From Pedomonas mirosovicensis (lineage in GTDB: Bacteria > Pseudomonadota > Alphaproteobacteria > Sphingomonadales > Sphingomonadaceae): a stretch of DNA of 64,000 nucleotides. Each line of letters starts with the position of its first letter. The first letter of the stretch is position 1. The notes under the pieces are model-generated. The model saw only the letters and a list, made by a program, of their open reading frames with translations, had not been told where the DNA came from and made no database searches. The stretch lies in NCBI RefSeq assembly GCF_022569295.1, contig NZ_JAKFIA010000002.1, positions 62,001 through 126,000 on the forward strand, read 5' to 3'. Positions 1 to 9,919 of the stretch are shown here, in pieces. Both the position numbers and the translations under genes were made by a program.

Positions 1-609
1 GGCGCTGGCCCCCTGGTTGGGGTGGCCGATGATAAAGCCGATGCGCCGGTGGCCCAGCTCGATGAGATGGCGGGTCATCGTCAGGGCCGCTTCAAAGTTA
101 TCGATGCTGACCGCCGACACCTCGGGGTTCGGCACGCCGGGCGCGACCGCGACCGCCGGGGTGCGGGTGCGGATGACGAGATCGAGCATTTCCGGCTCGT
201 CGCACAGCGGCGGCGGCAGGATGAGCCCGTCGATACCGCTGGCGATGAGCTGTTCGGCCACGGCCTGCTCGTCCGTCTCCGGCTCGCACTTCTCAACGAC
301 GAGCTGGATGTTGTGGCGGCGGCACTGGTCGAGGCTGCCGACGAGGAACTCAGAGAGATAAGCGGCGCTCGGATTGCTGTAGAGGAGGCCGATGCGGATG
401 AGCCCGGCGCTGGCAAGGCTGCGCGCCGCTGGGTTGGGCGCGTAGTTCAGCGCGCGGATGGCGGCTTCCACCAGCTCCCGCGTCTCCGGCCGGACGTTGC
501 TCTCGCCATTGATAACCCGTGAGACGGTCATCGGCGAAACACCGGCATGGCGGGCCACGTCGTTGATCGTCGAGGTCCGACGTCCGCGTCGGCTGGATCT
601 TGGCTCCAC
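1..609 (-). CDS. LacI-family transcriptional regulator (C-terminus cut by window edge)
   Basis: About 203 residues are visible; the C-terminal part lies beyond base 1. The N-terminus carries a LacI helix-turn-helix (TINDVARHAGVSPMTVSRV) followed by the hinge segment NPAARSLAS, and the ligand-binding core then begins (LIRIGLLYSNPSAAYLSEF). The frame has no ATG before the helix-turn-helix. I chose the GTG at 609 because GGGGAGG lies just upstream on the minus strand. It sits 140 bp downstream of the rhamnogalacturonan acetylesterase on the same strand, so it is probably the local regulator of the pectin genes. The hinge leucine fits operators with a central CG, as in the sites at 9769-9800 and 11313-11326. 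The assignment to those sites is inference; the family call is firm. Confidence 0.9.
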   Translation of the reverse strand, partial: MEPRSSRRGRRTSTINDVARHAGVSPMTVSRVINGESNVRPETRELVEAAIRALNYAPNPAARSLASAGLIRIGLLYSNPSAAYLSEFLVGSLDQCRRHNIQLVVEKCEPETDEQAVAEQLIASGIDGLILPPPLCDEPEMLDLVIRTRTPAVAVAPGVPNPEVSAVSIDNFEAALTMTRHLIELGHRRIGFIIGHPNQGASA

Positions 610-749
610 GCTGGCCTCCCCGGCTGTTCTGAACGGCGCTACGGTTTCCAGCGCCCATGTTGCTCATAAAAAGAGCGGCGCCATCGCGCAAGATGGGCCA
701 CTCCAAGTGTGTCAGGGGAGGAAGTCGTAGAAAAGGGAGCGAAAACCGG

Positions 750-1604
750 TCAGGGCACCAGCAGCGGCCGCATCTCGGGGACGGCCGTCGCCAGCTCCAT
801 CGTCACCATTTTTGCGAAGTAATCCGCCCCTTCCCGGCCGAGGTGGGTGTAGTCGAACGACAGCTTGGCCCGGCCCATCGGCTCGACGGCAGCGTTGTTC
901 TGCGCGGCCACGGGCGGCGCGGCCGGTACGGCGGTCTTCTCCGTGCCCTTGCCGCCGGGCGGCGGCGGCACCTGCGCGAAGCGGTTCGCGGCATCCGTTC
1001 CCATGGCCTGCACTGCGGCGGCGCTTCTGGCGTTCAGGTCCACCAGCGGCACGTTCAGCTCGGCGGCGACCTTGCGCACCGCCTCGGCCCAGGGAGCGAG
1101 ATCGTTCTGAAGCGTGCCGTCCTTGAAGATGCGGCGGGTCAGCGGCGTCAGCAGCACCGGCTTTGCGCCGGTTGCCCGCACCTCGGCCACATAGCGGCGC
1201 AGGTTTTGCGGAAACTCGGTCGCAAGGTCGGTCGAGCGACCGGGCTTGCCCGGCTGGTCGTTGTGCCCGAACTGGATGAGCACCCAGGTGTTGACGTAAC
1301 CCGGCGTCTTCATCTCGGCGAGCGCCACATCCCATGAGCCTTCCGCCCGGTAGTTCTTGGTGCTGCGCCCGCCGCGCGCCAGATTGAGGCAGGCGGCAAA
1401 CGAGGTGACATGATAGCCACAGAAGCTGGGGCCCCAGCCGCCGTGAACCGCTGTCGTTGAATCCCCGACAAGAATAATCTTGGAGGGGCGGATCGGCTTG
1501 ACCGGCGGATCAGCGGGCGCGCTTTGCTGCGCCGCCGCGCCCCCGGCCGAGAAGGCTATGGCGAGGGACGCCAGCAGGACTGCGAGCGGTTTTGCTGTGT
1601 TCAT
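750..1604 (-). CDS. Rhamnogalacturonan acetylesterase, SGNH/GDSL hydrolase (CE12-like)
   Basis: 284 residues. A Sec signal peptide (MNTAKPLAVLLASLAIAF, ending near AAAQQ) points to export. SGNH blocks are present in order: GDSTTA with the nucleophile Ser, the Gly block in LNLARGGRSTKN, the Asn block in QFGHNDQ, and the Asp/His block DYTHLG near the C-terminus. This arrangement is that of the RhgT/YesT-type esterases that remove acetyl groups from galacturonate in rhamnogalacturonan I. The open frame extends upstream, but the signal peptide fixes the start at 1604, 11 bp after the GH95 gene. It is the last enzyme of the pectin operon. A proline/alanine-rich linker just before the last block may be a loop. 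Exact substrate is inferred from family and context. Confidence 0.87.
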   Translation of the reverse strand: MNTAKPLAVLLASLAIAFSAGGAAAQQSAPADPPVKPIRPSKIILVGDSTTAVHGGWGPSFCGYHVTSFAACLNLARGGRSTKNYRAEGSWDVALAEMKTPGYVNTWVLIQFGHNDQPGKPGRSTDLATEFPQNLRRYVAEVRATGAKPVLLTPLTRRIFKDGTLQNDLAPWAEAVRKVAAELNVPLVDLNARSAAAVQAMGTDAANRFAQVPPPPGGKGTEKTAVPAAPPVAAQNNAAVEPMGRAKLSFDYTHLGREGADYFAKMVTMELATAVPEMRPLLVP

Positions 1605-1615
1605 GGATGTACTCC

Positions 1616-3977
1616 TTAATTCATCCGCAGGTCGGGGCCGGTCAGCTCCACCGTCTGGCCTGGCGCGAGATCGAGGGTCAGCGCGCGCGCGCCCGCGCGC
1701 ACCTGCTGGCGGGTGGCGACGGTTGCGCCGATGCGCGCCCACGCCAGCTGGCCGTTGTTCCAGCCGAGGCTGACCGTGCAGCCGCCCCGCGCCCGAAGGC
1801 CGGTGATGGACCCGGCGGGCCATGCGCCCGGCAAGGCGGGCAGCAGGCGGATGCCGGTGCCGTCGCTCTGCATCAGCATTTCCGTGATGCCCGCCGTGCC
1901 GCCGAAGTTGCCGTCGATCTGGAACGGCGGGTGGGCGTCGAACAGGTTCGGGTAGGTGCGCTCCGGCCCCAGCAGGAAGCGCAGGATGCTGTGCGCCCGG
2001 TCGCCGTCGCGCAGCCGCGCCCACAGGTTGATGCGCCAAGCGGTCGCCCAGCCGGTCGCCTTGTCGCCGCGGATTTCGAGCGACCGGCGTGCCGCCTGTG
2101 CCAGCTCGGGCGTGGCATCGACGCTGATCTGCCAGCTCGGGAACAACCCGTAGAGGTGGGAGACGTGGCGGTGGTGCAGGTCGTTGGCGTCTGCATCCCA
2201 ATCCTCCTGCCATTCCATCAGCTGGCCCTGCTTGCCGATGCGCGAGGGCGCAAGGCGCTTGCGGGCAGCCTCCACCTCTTTTGCGAACGCCCGGTCGGTG
2301 CCGAGGATTTCCGAGGCGGCGATGATCTGCCCGAAGAGGTCGCGCAGGATCTGCATGTCCATGGTGGGGCCTGCGGCGAGCGAGCTGCCGTGGCCGTGGC
2401 CGTTCTCGGGCGACAGGGACGGGTTGGTGACCAGCCAGCCGGTTTTCGGGTCAACAACCAGCGTATCGAGGAAGAACAGCGCCGCGCCGCGCATCAGCGG
2501 GTAGGCCTTGGCGAGAAACGCCCTGTCCCGGTTGTAATCGTAGTGATCCCACAGGTGGGTGCAGAGCCACGCGCCGCCCGTGGGCCACAGGCCGAATTTC
2601 GCGCCATCAATGGGCGCGGTCGCCCGCCACAGGTCTGTATTGTGATGCACCACCCAGCCGCGCGCGCCGTACATGGTTTTGGCCGTGCGCGCGCCCGTCT
2701 CCGCCAGATCCCGCACCATGGCGAACAAGGGTTCGGCGCATTCGGCAAGGTTGGTCGGCTCGGCGGGCCAGTAGTTCATCTCGGTATTGATGTTGATGGT
2801 GTATTTCGAGCCCCAGGGGGGCCGGATGCTCTCGTTCCAGATGCCTTGCAGGTTGGCGGGCTGGCTGCCCGGCCGGGAGGAGCAGATGAGCAGATACCGG
2901 CCATATTGATAATAGAGCGCCGCCAGCGCGGGATCGTCCACGCTTTCCGATTGGCGCACGCGCTCGTCGGTTGGAAGGAGGCTGGCCGCCGTGGTGTCGA
3001 GGTCGATGGCGACGCGGCGGAACAGCGCGCGGTGCGCGGCGGTGGTCTCCTCAGCGATCCGCGCGAAGCTGCGCTGGCTCGCCTTTTTCAATCTGCGCGC
3101 GGGTGATGGCGGCGGGATCGCCGCTCACGTCATCAAAGCGGCGGTAGCTGGTCGCCATGGCGACGAGTATGGTAACGCTGCGCGCGCCCTTGACCCGCAC
3201 CCGCCCGCCCTCGGCATTGAGCGCTGCGCCGGGAGCCAGCACGCGCACCCGCCCCTCGAACCGCAGCGCGCCTTCGATGCCGTGCTCGCCATTGTTCCGG
3301 CCTGACAGCACCAGCGTGTCCGCGCGCTCGACCGCGACGGACGCGGCCTTTTGCGGCGAGGTCATGGAGAGCGCCAGGTCGAACGGCCGGTCGCCCTCGC
3401 TGCGGATTTCAACGGCGATGACCTGATCCTTGGGCGAGGCCACCACCCGCCGCTCATAGGCAACGCCGCCTGCCACGAACCGGGTGGTGGCGACGGCGGC
3501 ATCGATATCGAGCTCGCGGCGGTAGTCGGTGACCGGTTGCCCCTCAGCCCCCACCAGCTCGATGAACAGATCACCCAGCGCCTGGTAGGACATCTGCCGC
3601 AAGGGCTTTGCCATCACCTTGGCGTTGGCGAGCTGCTCTGCCTCGGCGAACTTGCCTGCGAAAATCAGCTCGCGCACCTGCGGCAGGGCGGCGATGGCTT
3701 CCGGGTTGACCGGATCATAGGGCCCGCCGCCCCAGAGCGTGTCCTCATTCAGCTGCAGCCGCTCGCGCTCGACGCCGCCGAACACCATCGCCCCGATGCG
3801 CCCGTTGCCGACGGGCAGCGCCTCCACCCATTCCTTCGCGGGCTGGCGATACCACAGGGTATGGTGCGAGGCGGCCGGAGCCGCGCGCCCCAGCGCCCGC
3901 CCGGCAGCGAGCGCCAGCGTGCCCGCCGCCAGCACGCCGACAGCATCCCGCCGCGTGAGGGAAGTCCATTCCGTCAT
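1616..3977 (-). pseudogene. GH95 alpha-L-fucosidase / alpha-L-galactosidase, split by one frameshift
   Basis: Two adjoining frames together encode a GH95 enzyme of about 786 residues, the usual family length. The N-terminal part (3977 to about 3090) has a twin-arginine-like leader (LTRRDAVGVLAAG) and the GH95 N-domain (WVEALPVGNGRIGAMVFGG). The C-terminal part (about 3090 to 1616) has the (alpha/alpha)6 barrel with ININTEMNYWPAEP, MEWQEDWDADANDLHHRHVS and FQIDGNFGGT, which probably hold the catalytic Asn, Glu and Asp known from BbAfcA. The break lies in a run of five T (plus strand) at 3084-3088: removing one base joins ITRAQIEK to ASQRSFARIAEE. The start overlaps the GH43 stop by 4 bp (ATGA). 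In pectin loci, GH95 members can act on alpha-L-galactose rather than fucose, so specificity is open. The frameshift may be a sequencing error. Confidence 0.85.
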
Positions 3978-5257
3978 GCCGCGCCCCCTTCGGTGCGAAT
4001 GGCAAAGGGCTGGTCCGGCGCAATAACGACGCGGCCATCGGGCGCGAAATCAATTTTCACCAGACCCGGCTTTTCCCGGAAATGGGAGGTCTCGCCGTTG
4101 CCGAAGCAGGTGACCCACCAGTTGCCCCTGGCGTCCTTCAGGAAATTGCCGCCGCCGCAATCCGGCACTTCATGGCGGTTGCGATAGGGGCCGGTGATTT
4201 TATCGGCCATCCAGAGGGCAAAGGAATAGCGCCCCTCGTAGCGGTCAACGACGCCGAGGTAGTAGACACCATTGCGCTTGAACAGCGTCGCGCCCTCATA
4301 GCCGAGGTGCTTGTAATCGCGCTCCGCGCACTGGGCGCGGTGATGGCTGGGGTCGGTGTCGTATTCCGCCGCCGTGACCGGCCGCCAGTCCTCCGCATAG
4401 CCGCTGAGGTCGTCCTTCAGGCGCACGATTTCGTCGGCCGAGCCGTAGGTCAGCCACACCGAGCCGTCGTCATCCTCGAACAGCGTCGCGTCGATGCCGT
4501 GGCGCAGCGGCTTGTCGGGCGAGAAGGCGTGAACATATGGCCCTTCGGCGCGTCCGGTGGTGCTTTTCAGCACCGCGAGCCCGGCCCGGCTCATGCTGTG
4601 GCAGATGTAATAGTTGCCGCGGATATAGTGGATTTCGGGAGCCCAGAGGGCGCGGAAGGGCACGCCCTTTCGCATCCGCCAGTTTTTCTCCCATCCCCCG
4701 TCCCGCTCGATGCTCCAGACGAGGCCGAGATACTCCCAGTTAAACAGGTCGGTCGAGCGCCACAGCTCGACGCCATCGTTCATCGCCCAGATGTTGTCGC
4801 CGGTGGAGCCGGTCATGTAGTAGGCGCCATCCCCGCCGAGGCACACGATGGTGTCGCGGATGTGCACATCGTGCAGCGGGCGGATATGCGGCAGGAGCCC
4901 GGCCTTGACGGCGGTGCCGGCATCCGCATTGTCCCACGGCGCGCATGGATAGCGGCGCGGCACGGGGCCCTTGTAGCGCACATCCGGCAGGCCGGAGACC
5001 CAGCCGCCGGACGCGCTGGCGTCGGTCGACGGGCGGCCCGGCCCGCTGAGGCCCGAATAGGGCCAATAGCCGGGCGGCGGCGCGGGCACGATCTGCCCGC
5101 TGTCATCGCCCCGTGGGTCCAGCCTGTCGCCGGATAGCGGCGCGGGGCCATAGAGCCGTGGCAGCTCTGCCGCCACAGCCCGATGCACCGCGAGGGTCGC
5201 CAGGCCGCCGGCCAGAACGGCGCGGCGGCTGACCCGATGGTGGATGACGCCCTTCAT
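3974..5257 (-). CDS. Exported GH43-family glycoside hydrolase (arabinan/xylosidase-like)
   Basis: 427 residues. The leader has a Tat-like pattern (VSRRAVLAGGLATLAV). The five-bladed propeller signatures of GH43 are visible: HDVHIRDTIV near residue 130 with the probable general base Asp, GIDATLFEDDDG near 245 with the pKa-modulating Asp, and YEGATLFKRNGVYYLGV near 310 with the probable general-acid Glu. GH43 enzymes are inverting alpha-L-arabinofuranosidases, arabinanases, beta-xylosidases or galactan exo-enzymes; this sequence does not tell me which. With pectate lyase, pectinesterase and RG acetylesterase around it, trimming arabinan or galactan side chains of pectin is the likely job. It is translationally coupled, sharing 1 bp with the receptor stop and 4 bp with the GH95 start. 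Confidence 0.85.
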   Translation of the reverse strand: MKGVIHHRVSRRAVLAGGLATLAVHRAVAAELPRLYGPAPLSGDRLDPRGDDSGQIVPAPPPGYWPYSGLSGPGRPSTDASASGGWVSGLPDVRYKGPVPRRYPCAPWDNADAGTAVKAGLLPHIRPLHDVHIRDTIVCLGGDGAYYMTGSTGDNIWAMNDGVELWRSTDLFNWEYLGLVWSIERDGGWEKNWRMRKGVPFRALWAPEIHYIRGNYYICHSMSRAGLAVLKSTTGRAEGPYVHAFSPDKPLRHGIDATLFEDDDGSVWLTYGSADEIVRLKDDLSGYAEDWRPVTAAEYDTDPSHHRAQCAERDYKHLGYEGATLFKRNGVYYLGVVDRYEGRYSFALWMADKITGPYRNRHEVPDCGGGNFLKDARGNWWVTCFGNGETSHFREKPGLVKIDFAPDGRVVIAPDQPFAIRTEGGAA

Positions 5258-8200
5258 CAGAACTTGGCCCGCATGCCGATCCGGTAGATCGGCCCCGAGC
5301 TTGCATACTGGCTGACGACGTTCTGCCCCTCGTAGGAGTAGAGGTTGGTGGTCTGGTTGGTGAGGTTCAGACCCTCGACGGTGACCGAGAGATTCTCGAA
5401 CACTTTATAGCTGACCGAGGCATCCACGTTGGTGGTCGCGCGGCTGTAGTTGAAGTCGTTAATCAGCGGGCTGTCGCATTCGCCAGGGTTGCACGAGCCC
5501 GAGGCGATCGGATAGGTGCGCGCATAACCCTTGCGGTGGGCGACCGAGACGCGCGCCCGGAACCTGTCGGTTTCATAGTAGAGCGTGCCGTTGAGCGCCT
5601 GCGGCGAGACGCCGAGGAAGGGCGCCTTGCCGGTCGTCTGCGGCACCGTCTCGGAACCGGGGTCGAGAATGTAGGTCATCTTCGACTTGATGTAGGTGTA
5701 GTTGATCTGCGCGCCGAAGTTCTTGAGGAAGCCCGGCAGGAAGGTGAAATCCTGCTGGAAGCTGATCTCGAACCCGCGCAGCCAGCCGCCCGGCGCATCG
5801 CGGTACTGGCGCGCCGCGAACTCGTAGTCGTTGTCGATATAATCCAGCTGGTTCTGGTTGGTGTATTGCTCGCGGATGGCCGCGATGGTTTCCGCATCGG
5901 CGAAGGTCGACAGCGGCGCGGAGAAAATGATGGTCTGCGGGAAGCTGCCGATGTCCTTCGAGAAACCGGCGATGGAGAACAGGCCGCCCGGCGCGAAGTA
6001 CCATTCGACGCTGACATCGAAATTGGTCGACCGGAAGGGGCTGAGCTGCGGGTTGCCGATGGTCATGCGCGCCCCGGTCGTCTCGCCGGTGTTGGGCACG
6101 CTGATGGAGGTGATGGTGGGTGACAGATTGCCGAGCAGCGGGCGTGCCATCACCTTGGACGCGCCGAAGCGCACCAGCACATCATCGATCGGCTCGTACG
6201 CCAGGTTCAGCGACGGCAGCCAGTCGGTGTATTTGTTCTTGCCGACGATGGGCCTGCCCGCCTGGGTGTTGCCCTGCGAGCGCACCTCCGTGATCGCAAC
6301 GCGCGTGCCTGCGTTGCCGCGCAGCGGGCGCCCAAAGAGGTCCATGTCGAAGTCCAGCTGGACATAGAAACCGGTGTCACGCTCGCGCACAGCGAAATTC
6401 TCGCGGCCGCCGTTGCGCTTGTTGGTGAGCCGCCAATCGCCCCACTTGTTGATGCAGTTGCAGGTGAAGTCGTACAGCTCGTCGAACTTGTCGATATCCG
6501 GCACCACGAAGCTGCCGACCGTGCCTTCGGGCACCTTCAGGCCCTGGCCGAACTCCACAACCTTGCTCACGTCTGCGGTATCGACGCCTGCTTCCTTCAG
6601 CGTCGGGTTAAGCAGATCGTTGTTCCGCTCGTAGAGCGAGGTTTTGAAATTGAACTCCCGCAGGTTCGCGCCGAAGCCCAGGTTGAACCGGTCGTCGAAC
6701 TGCCAGTCGAAGTCGAGCTTGCCGCCGTCGTAGGTGTTGGTGACGGTCCGCTGATAATGGCGAATGCCCGAGAAGCCCTTCACCGTTTCCCAGTTGTTGG
6801 GGTCGGCTGCATCGAAGCCGAAATCGATAACCGGCATGTCGCCGCCGCCCCGCTCGTCATAAACGAACAGCCCTTGCGAGTTCATGCGGTTGAACTCCAC
6901 CAGCAGGCCCTGGCTGACGTTGGTCGACCGCGACTGACCGTAAAGAGCTTCGACGCGGAAGGTGTCGCTGAACTCGTGCTGGAGGTTGATCGAACCCTGA
7001 CGGAATTTGGTGGTGTAGGAATTCTGGTCGGCCGCCGAGCGGAAGTCCACGTTCCGCATGACCAGGTAATCAGCAAGGCCGTTGGTGACGTTCGCGTCCA
7101 GCACTTCAACGGCAGGGCGGCCGATCAGCGCGCCACGAAAGGCCAGGCGGTTGCTGGAGGGAATGTACCCCACCGAGTTCGGGTTGTTGTAATAGTCATA
7201 GGGGTCGAGGTTGTAGGGGTTGGTGCTGAAGATGTTGGTGCCCAGCTGCGCCGCCACCAGCTCATTGTTGGCGTTGAGCGCCGTCGAGAAGGCGGGCGTC
7301 GAGCCGTAGAGTTCCTCACCGCAGTCCTGTGAGGGTCGCAGCTCCGAATCCGGAGCGGCCGTGCACTGCCCCGGATAGAGCTTGCGCGCATCCGTGGGCG
7401 ACAGGTTGTTCCCGGCCGTGTTGTAAACCGCATTGGTGTTGTTGCGGTTAAGGCCGACGGACGAGACCTGATTATAGGTGCTCTTGTTGCGGAAGCGCGA
7501 ATAGACGCCATCAATGCTGAGCAGCGTGCGATCTGAAATTTGCCACTGATAGGACGAGGTGAGACCGAGCCGGTTGTTCCTTACATCCTGCTGCTCGACC
7601 GAGGCCAGCGCCGGAATGCGGACGAGGGAGTCGTTGTAGCGATCAGGCGCGCCGGGATAGAGCTTGGCATAGGCAACCGGATCGGAACCGGTCAGCTGCT
7701 CGATGGCATCCGGGTTGGTGATGGCCGAGCCGAAGTCCGTGCCGACAGGCGCCGCAAAGCCCGCACGTGCAGGAAATTCGTCCCCTGCCCACGTGGAACC
7801 GCGGTAGGTATAGTCCGACTGGCCGACGCCCCGGCGGTATTGGTCGATCTGGTTCTGCGACTTGCTGTAGGCGAACGAGAACAGGAAGCCCATGCGGTCG
7901 TCCATGAACCGTGTCGAGGCGAGGCCCGCGACGCGCGGGCTCCATTTATTGCTGTTGTCCTGATAGCTGCCCTCGGTTGAAAGGGCGAAGGCGCTGTCCT
8001 TGTAATCGAACGGGCGGCCCGTCTGCAGGTCGATGGTCGCGCCAAGCGAGCCTTCGTCCGTTTCGGCGGACGGCGTTTTCTGCACCTTCAGGGAGCTGAA
8101 CAGTTCGGAGGCGAAGGTGTTATAATCAAACGCGCGGCTGCGGTTGGGGCTGGTACCCGCATCGTTGGAACCGGCCGTCGCCAGCGCCTCCAGACCATTC

Positions 8201-8559
8201 AGCCGGGTGCGGTTAAAATCGCCGCCAAGGCCGCGCACGGTGATGGTGCGGCCTTCGCCGTTGTCGCGGTCGATCGAGACGCCAGGCAGGCGCTGCAGCG
8301 ATTCCGCCAGGTTGGTATCAGGAAAATCGGCGATGTCTTCCGCGTTGATGGCATCGATCTGGACGGTTGCCTCACGCTTCTCGATGATCGCGCTTCGCAG
8401 CGAGGCGCGGTATCCGGTGACAACCAGCTCCTCCACCGGCGCGGCATCCCCGCCTGCGCCTGCGGCATCTTGCGCCAGCGCGGGCAGCGCGGTTATCAGC
8501 AGCGCGCCAACGGAGGCGCCCGTCAGGAAAACGCCCTTACGATTTACCGACTTTCTCAT
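5257..8559 (-). CDS. TonB-dependent receptor, Xanthomonas/Caulobacter type (pectin oligosaccharide uptake)
   Basis: 1,100 residues. A signal peptide (GASVGALLITALPALAQ) is followed by a TonB-box-like segment (VEELVVTGYRASL), a plug domain (NLAESLQRLPGVSIDRDNGE, then TITVRGLGGDFNRT) and a long 22-strand-type barrel ending in an aromatic residue (IGMRAKF). The length and the ASLRSAIIEKRE start are typical of the long carbohydrate receptors of Caulobacter, Xanthomonas and sphingomonads. It lies 15 bp after the pectinesterase and overlaps the GH43 by 1 bp, so it is central to the operon. The role, energised import of oligogalacturonide or rhamnogalacturonan fragments across the outer membrane, is inferred from context. 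The ATG at 8559 follows GGGGGAAAC. Confidence 0.93.
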   Translation of the reverse strand: MRKSVNRKGVFLTGASVGALLITALPALAQDAAGAGGDAAPVEELVVTGYRASLRSAIIEKREATVQIDAINAEDIADFPDTNLAESLQRLPGVSIDRDNGEGRTITVRGLGGDFNRTRLNGLEALATAGSNDAGTSPNRSRAFDYNTFASELFSSLKVQKTPSAETDEGSLGATIDLQTGRPFDYKDSAFALSTEGSYQDNSNKWSPRVAGLASTRFMDDRMGFLFSFAYSKSQNQIDQYRRGVGQSDYTYRGSTWAGDEFPARAGFAAPVGTDFGSAITNPDAIEQLTGSDPVAYAKLYPGAPDRYNDSLVRIPALASVEQQDVRNNRLGLTSSYQWQISDRTLLSIDGVYSRFRNKSTYNQVSSVGLNRNNTNAVYNTAGNNLSPTDARKLYPGQCTAAPDSELRPSQDCGEELYGSTPAFSTALNANNELVAAQLGTNIFSTNPYNLDPYDYYNNPNSVGYIPSSNRLAFRGALIGRPAVEVLDANVTNGLADYLVMRNVDFRSAADQNSYTTKFRQGSINLQHEFSDTFRVEALYGQSRSTNVSQGLLVEFNRMNSQGLFVYDERGGGDMPVIDFGFDAADPNNWETVKGFSGIRHYQRTVTNTYDGGKLDFDWQFDDRFNLGFGANLREFNFKTSLYERNNDLLNPTLKEAGVDTADVSKVVEFGQGLKVPEGTVGSFVVPDIDKFDELYDFTCNCINKWGDWRLTNKRNGGRENFAVRERDTGFYVQLDFDMDLFGRPLRGNAGTRVAITEVRSQGNTQAGRPIVGKNKYTDWLPSLNLAYEPIDDVLVRFGASKVMARPLLGNLSPTITSISVPNTGETTGARMTIGNPQLSPFRSTNFDVSVEWYFAPGGLFSIAGFSKDIGSFPQTIIFSAPLSTFADAETIAAIREQYTNQNQLDYIDNDYEFAARQYRDAPGGWLRGFEISFQQDFTFLPGFLKNFGAQINYTYIKSKMTYILDPGSETVPQTTGKAPFLGVSPQALNGTLYYETDRFRARVSVAHRKGYARTYPIASGSCNPGECDSPLINDFNYSRATTNVDASVSYKVFENLSVTVEGLNLTNQTTNLYSYEGQNVVSQYASSGPIYRIGMRAKF

Positions 8560-8574
8560 GTTTCCCCCATGTTG

Positions 8575-9654
8575 TTATCGGCTTGTGCCGGCGGCAGCAG
8601 GCTGCCAGCCTTCCAGAATTGCGGCCGTGGTGTATTTTCTGGCCGCATCGTTGGTTAAAAATCGGCGGGTCAGGCTTGCCGCGCCTGCGCCGGGGCCACG
8701 ACTGTCGAATTCGAACAGACGCGCCTCCTGCGGCTCGAGCATCCGGCGAGCGCCATCGGGCCCGCGATAACCCATCGCGCTCCAGCCCTCGGGCCTGATG
8801 TGCGCGTCCATCCAGCAGTTAAGGAACACGGCCGACCCGGTGAGCGCCATGTTTCCTCCCGCCCGCCAGGGCCGCCCCAGATAGGCGGAGCGATCCGGAA
8901 CACCCGGCTCGCGCACAAGACGGCAATCGGAAAACACAAGCCCGAACTTCTGATTTTCATGGGTGCTGGGCGCGGCGATATAGCCTTGCACCTCAGCCCC
9001 TGGCACGGCGCGAGAGATGATCTCGCACTGCCGGAACAGCGCGCTGGCCCCGCCGAAAATAAAATCCGTTCCGCCGGAGATGCGGCAGCCCTGAAACAGG
9101 GCGTGTCCCTCGCGGACATAGAGCGTATCCTGATAGCCCGCGATATCGCAATTCTGCACCAATATGCGGTCAGCATTGGCCCCGAGCGCCAGCGCCACGG
9201 CCTGCGCGCCGCCGCTCGCCCCGGTGAGACGATCCTGCAAAAAATCGAAGCTGTTACGGATTGTCAGGCCGATCAGCGCAACATCGGGCGCGGCGATGGT
9301 GAGCGTTGCCGAGCCGAACGTGCCCCACGGCTTGCCACTCGGATCCCGCAGGCCGGCGGCAGCGCCATAGGACAGAACAGCGTTCCGGCTCTCCCCCTCG
9401 ATCACGAGGCCGGGGGTGCGAACCGTGAGCTTTTCTTCCCACACCCCGTTACCGAGTAAAATGCGGAACGGCCGCTCCGGCCGCTGCTCCGCCAGGGCCA
9501 GGGCAGCGGCAAGGCTCGGCAGGACCGAGCCGGACCCGCCCTTGCGAACCACCGCATCAAATTTCGACACTGGGCGAGTGCGCGCGCCTGCCGGCATCGG
9601 CAGCGCGAGCGCAACCCCGAGGCCGCACAGGGCCTCGCGACGATTGAACATCAT
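8575..9654 (-). CDS. Pectinesterase (CE8 pectin methylesterase), exported
   Basis: 359 residues. The leader is Tat-like (NRREALCGLGVALALP). The right-handed beta-helix of CE8 is shown by GYQDTLYVREGHALFQ and GTDFIFGGASALF, with the two catalytic Asp residues in QDTLY and DFIFG, and by YLGRPWR, with the conserved Arg-Pro-Trp. The enzyme removes methyl esters from homogalacturonan, giving acidic pectin that pectate lyase can cut. It is the first gene of the unit that continues into the TonB receptor, and two LacI-like operator sites lie about 115-145 bp upstream. No strong ribosome binding site is visible before the ATG ATG at 9654, so the second ATG could be used instead. Confidence 0.92.
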   Translation of the reverse strand: MMFNRREALCGLGVALALPMPAGARTRPVSKFDAVVRKGGSGSVLPSLAAALALAEQRPERPFRILLGNGVWEEKLTVRTPGLVIEGESRNAVLSYGAAAGLRDPSGKPWGTFGSATLTIAAPDVALIGLTIRNSFDFLQDRLTGASGGAQAVALALGANADRILVQNCDIAGYQDTLYVREGHALFQGCRISGGTDFIFGGASALFRQCEIISRAVPGAEVQGYIAAPSTHENQKFGLVFSDCRLVREPGVPDRSAYLGRPWRAGGNMALTGSAVFLNCWMDAHIRPEGWSAMGYRGPDGARRMLEPQEARLFEFDSRGPGAGAASLTRRFLTNDAARKYTTAAILEGWQPAAAGTSR

Positions 9655-9768
9655 CGTCGGGTACGGTTAGGCGAGACGCTGATTACAAAAAGGATTCCAG
9701 ACACGCATTGGCATGTTTTTCCCTCCCCGCTGCAGTGGCTTTTGCCATCTTGCCCCGGTGTTCTTTTA

Positions 9769-9800
9769 AGACACCGGTATCATTTATGGTAGCGGTATCA
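9769..9800 (-). promoter_or_regulatory. Tandem LacI-type operator sites upstream of the pectinesterase operon
   Basis: On the minus strand two 14-mers lie in tandem, TGATACCGCTACCA (9787-9800) and TGATACCGGTGTCT (9769-9782), with centres 18 bp apart. Each is an imperfect palindrome around a central CG, the shape bound by LacI-family repressors. A third related site stands before the pectate lyase at 11313-11326. CCGGTGT at 9755-9761 also pairs with ACACCGG at 9771-9777. Binding by the LacI protein at 1-609 is inferred, not shown. Confidence 0.55.
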
Positions 9801-9919
9801 TGATTCGGGCAGCCTTAGCAACGCCTTCTGGACATAAGGCGCTAAATTTTTTGCGACTTTGTTATATTATTGCTCGACTGCCCGGCGCAGGCGCCAGTTG
9901 CCCGCCAATTTTCGTTACT

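Noticed and set aside
635-655. Inverted repeat GGCGCT/AGCGCC upstream of the first LacI gene as an autoregulatory operator
   Set aside because: Does not match the other three pectin-locus sites and short GC dyads are common here.
9820-9850. Hairpin CGCCTT/AAGGCG followed by TTTTTT on the plus strand after the pectate lyase
   Set aside because: The T tract is on the wrong strand for the lyase, which is read from the minus strand, and no plus-strand gene ends there.
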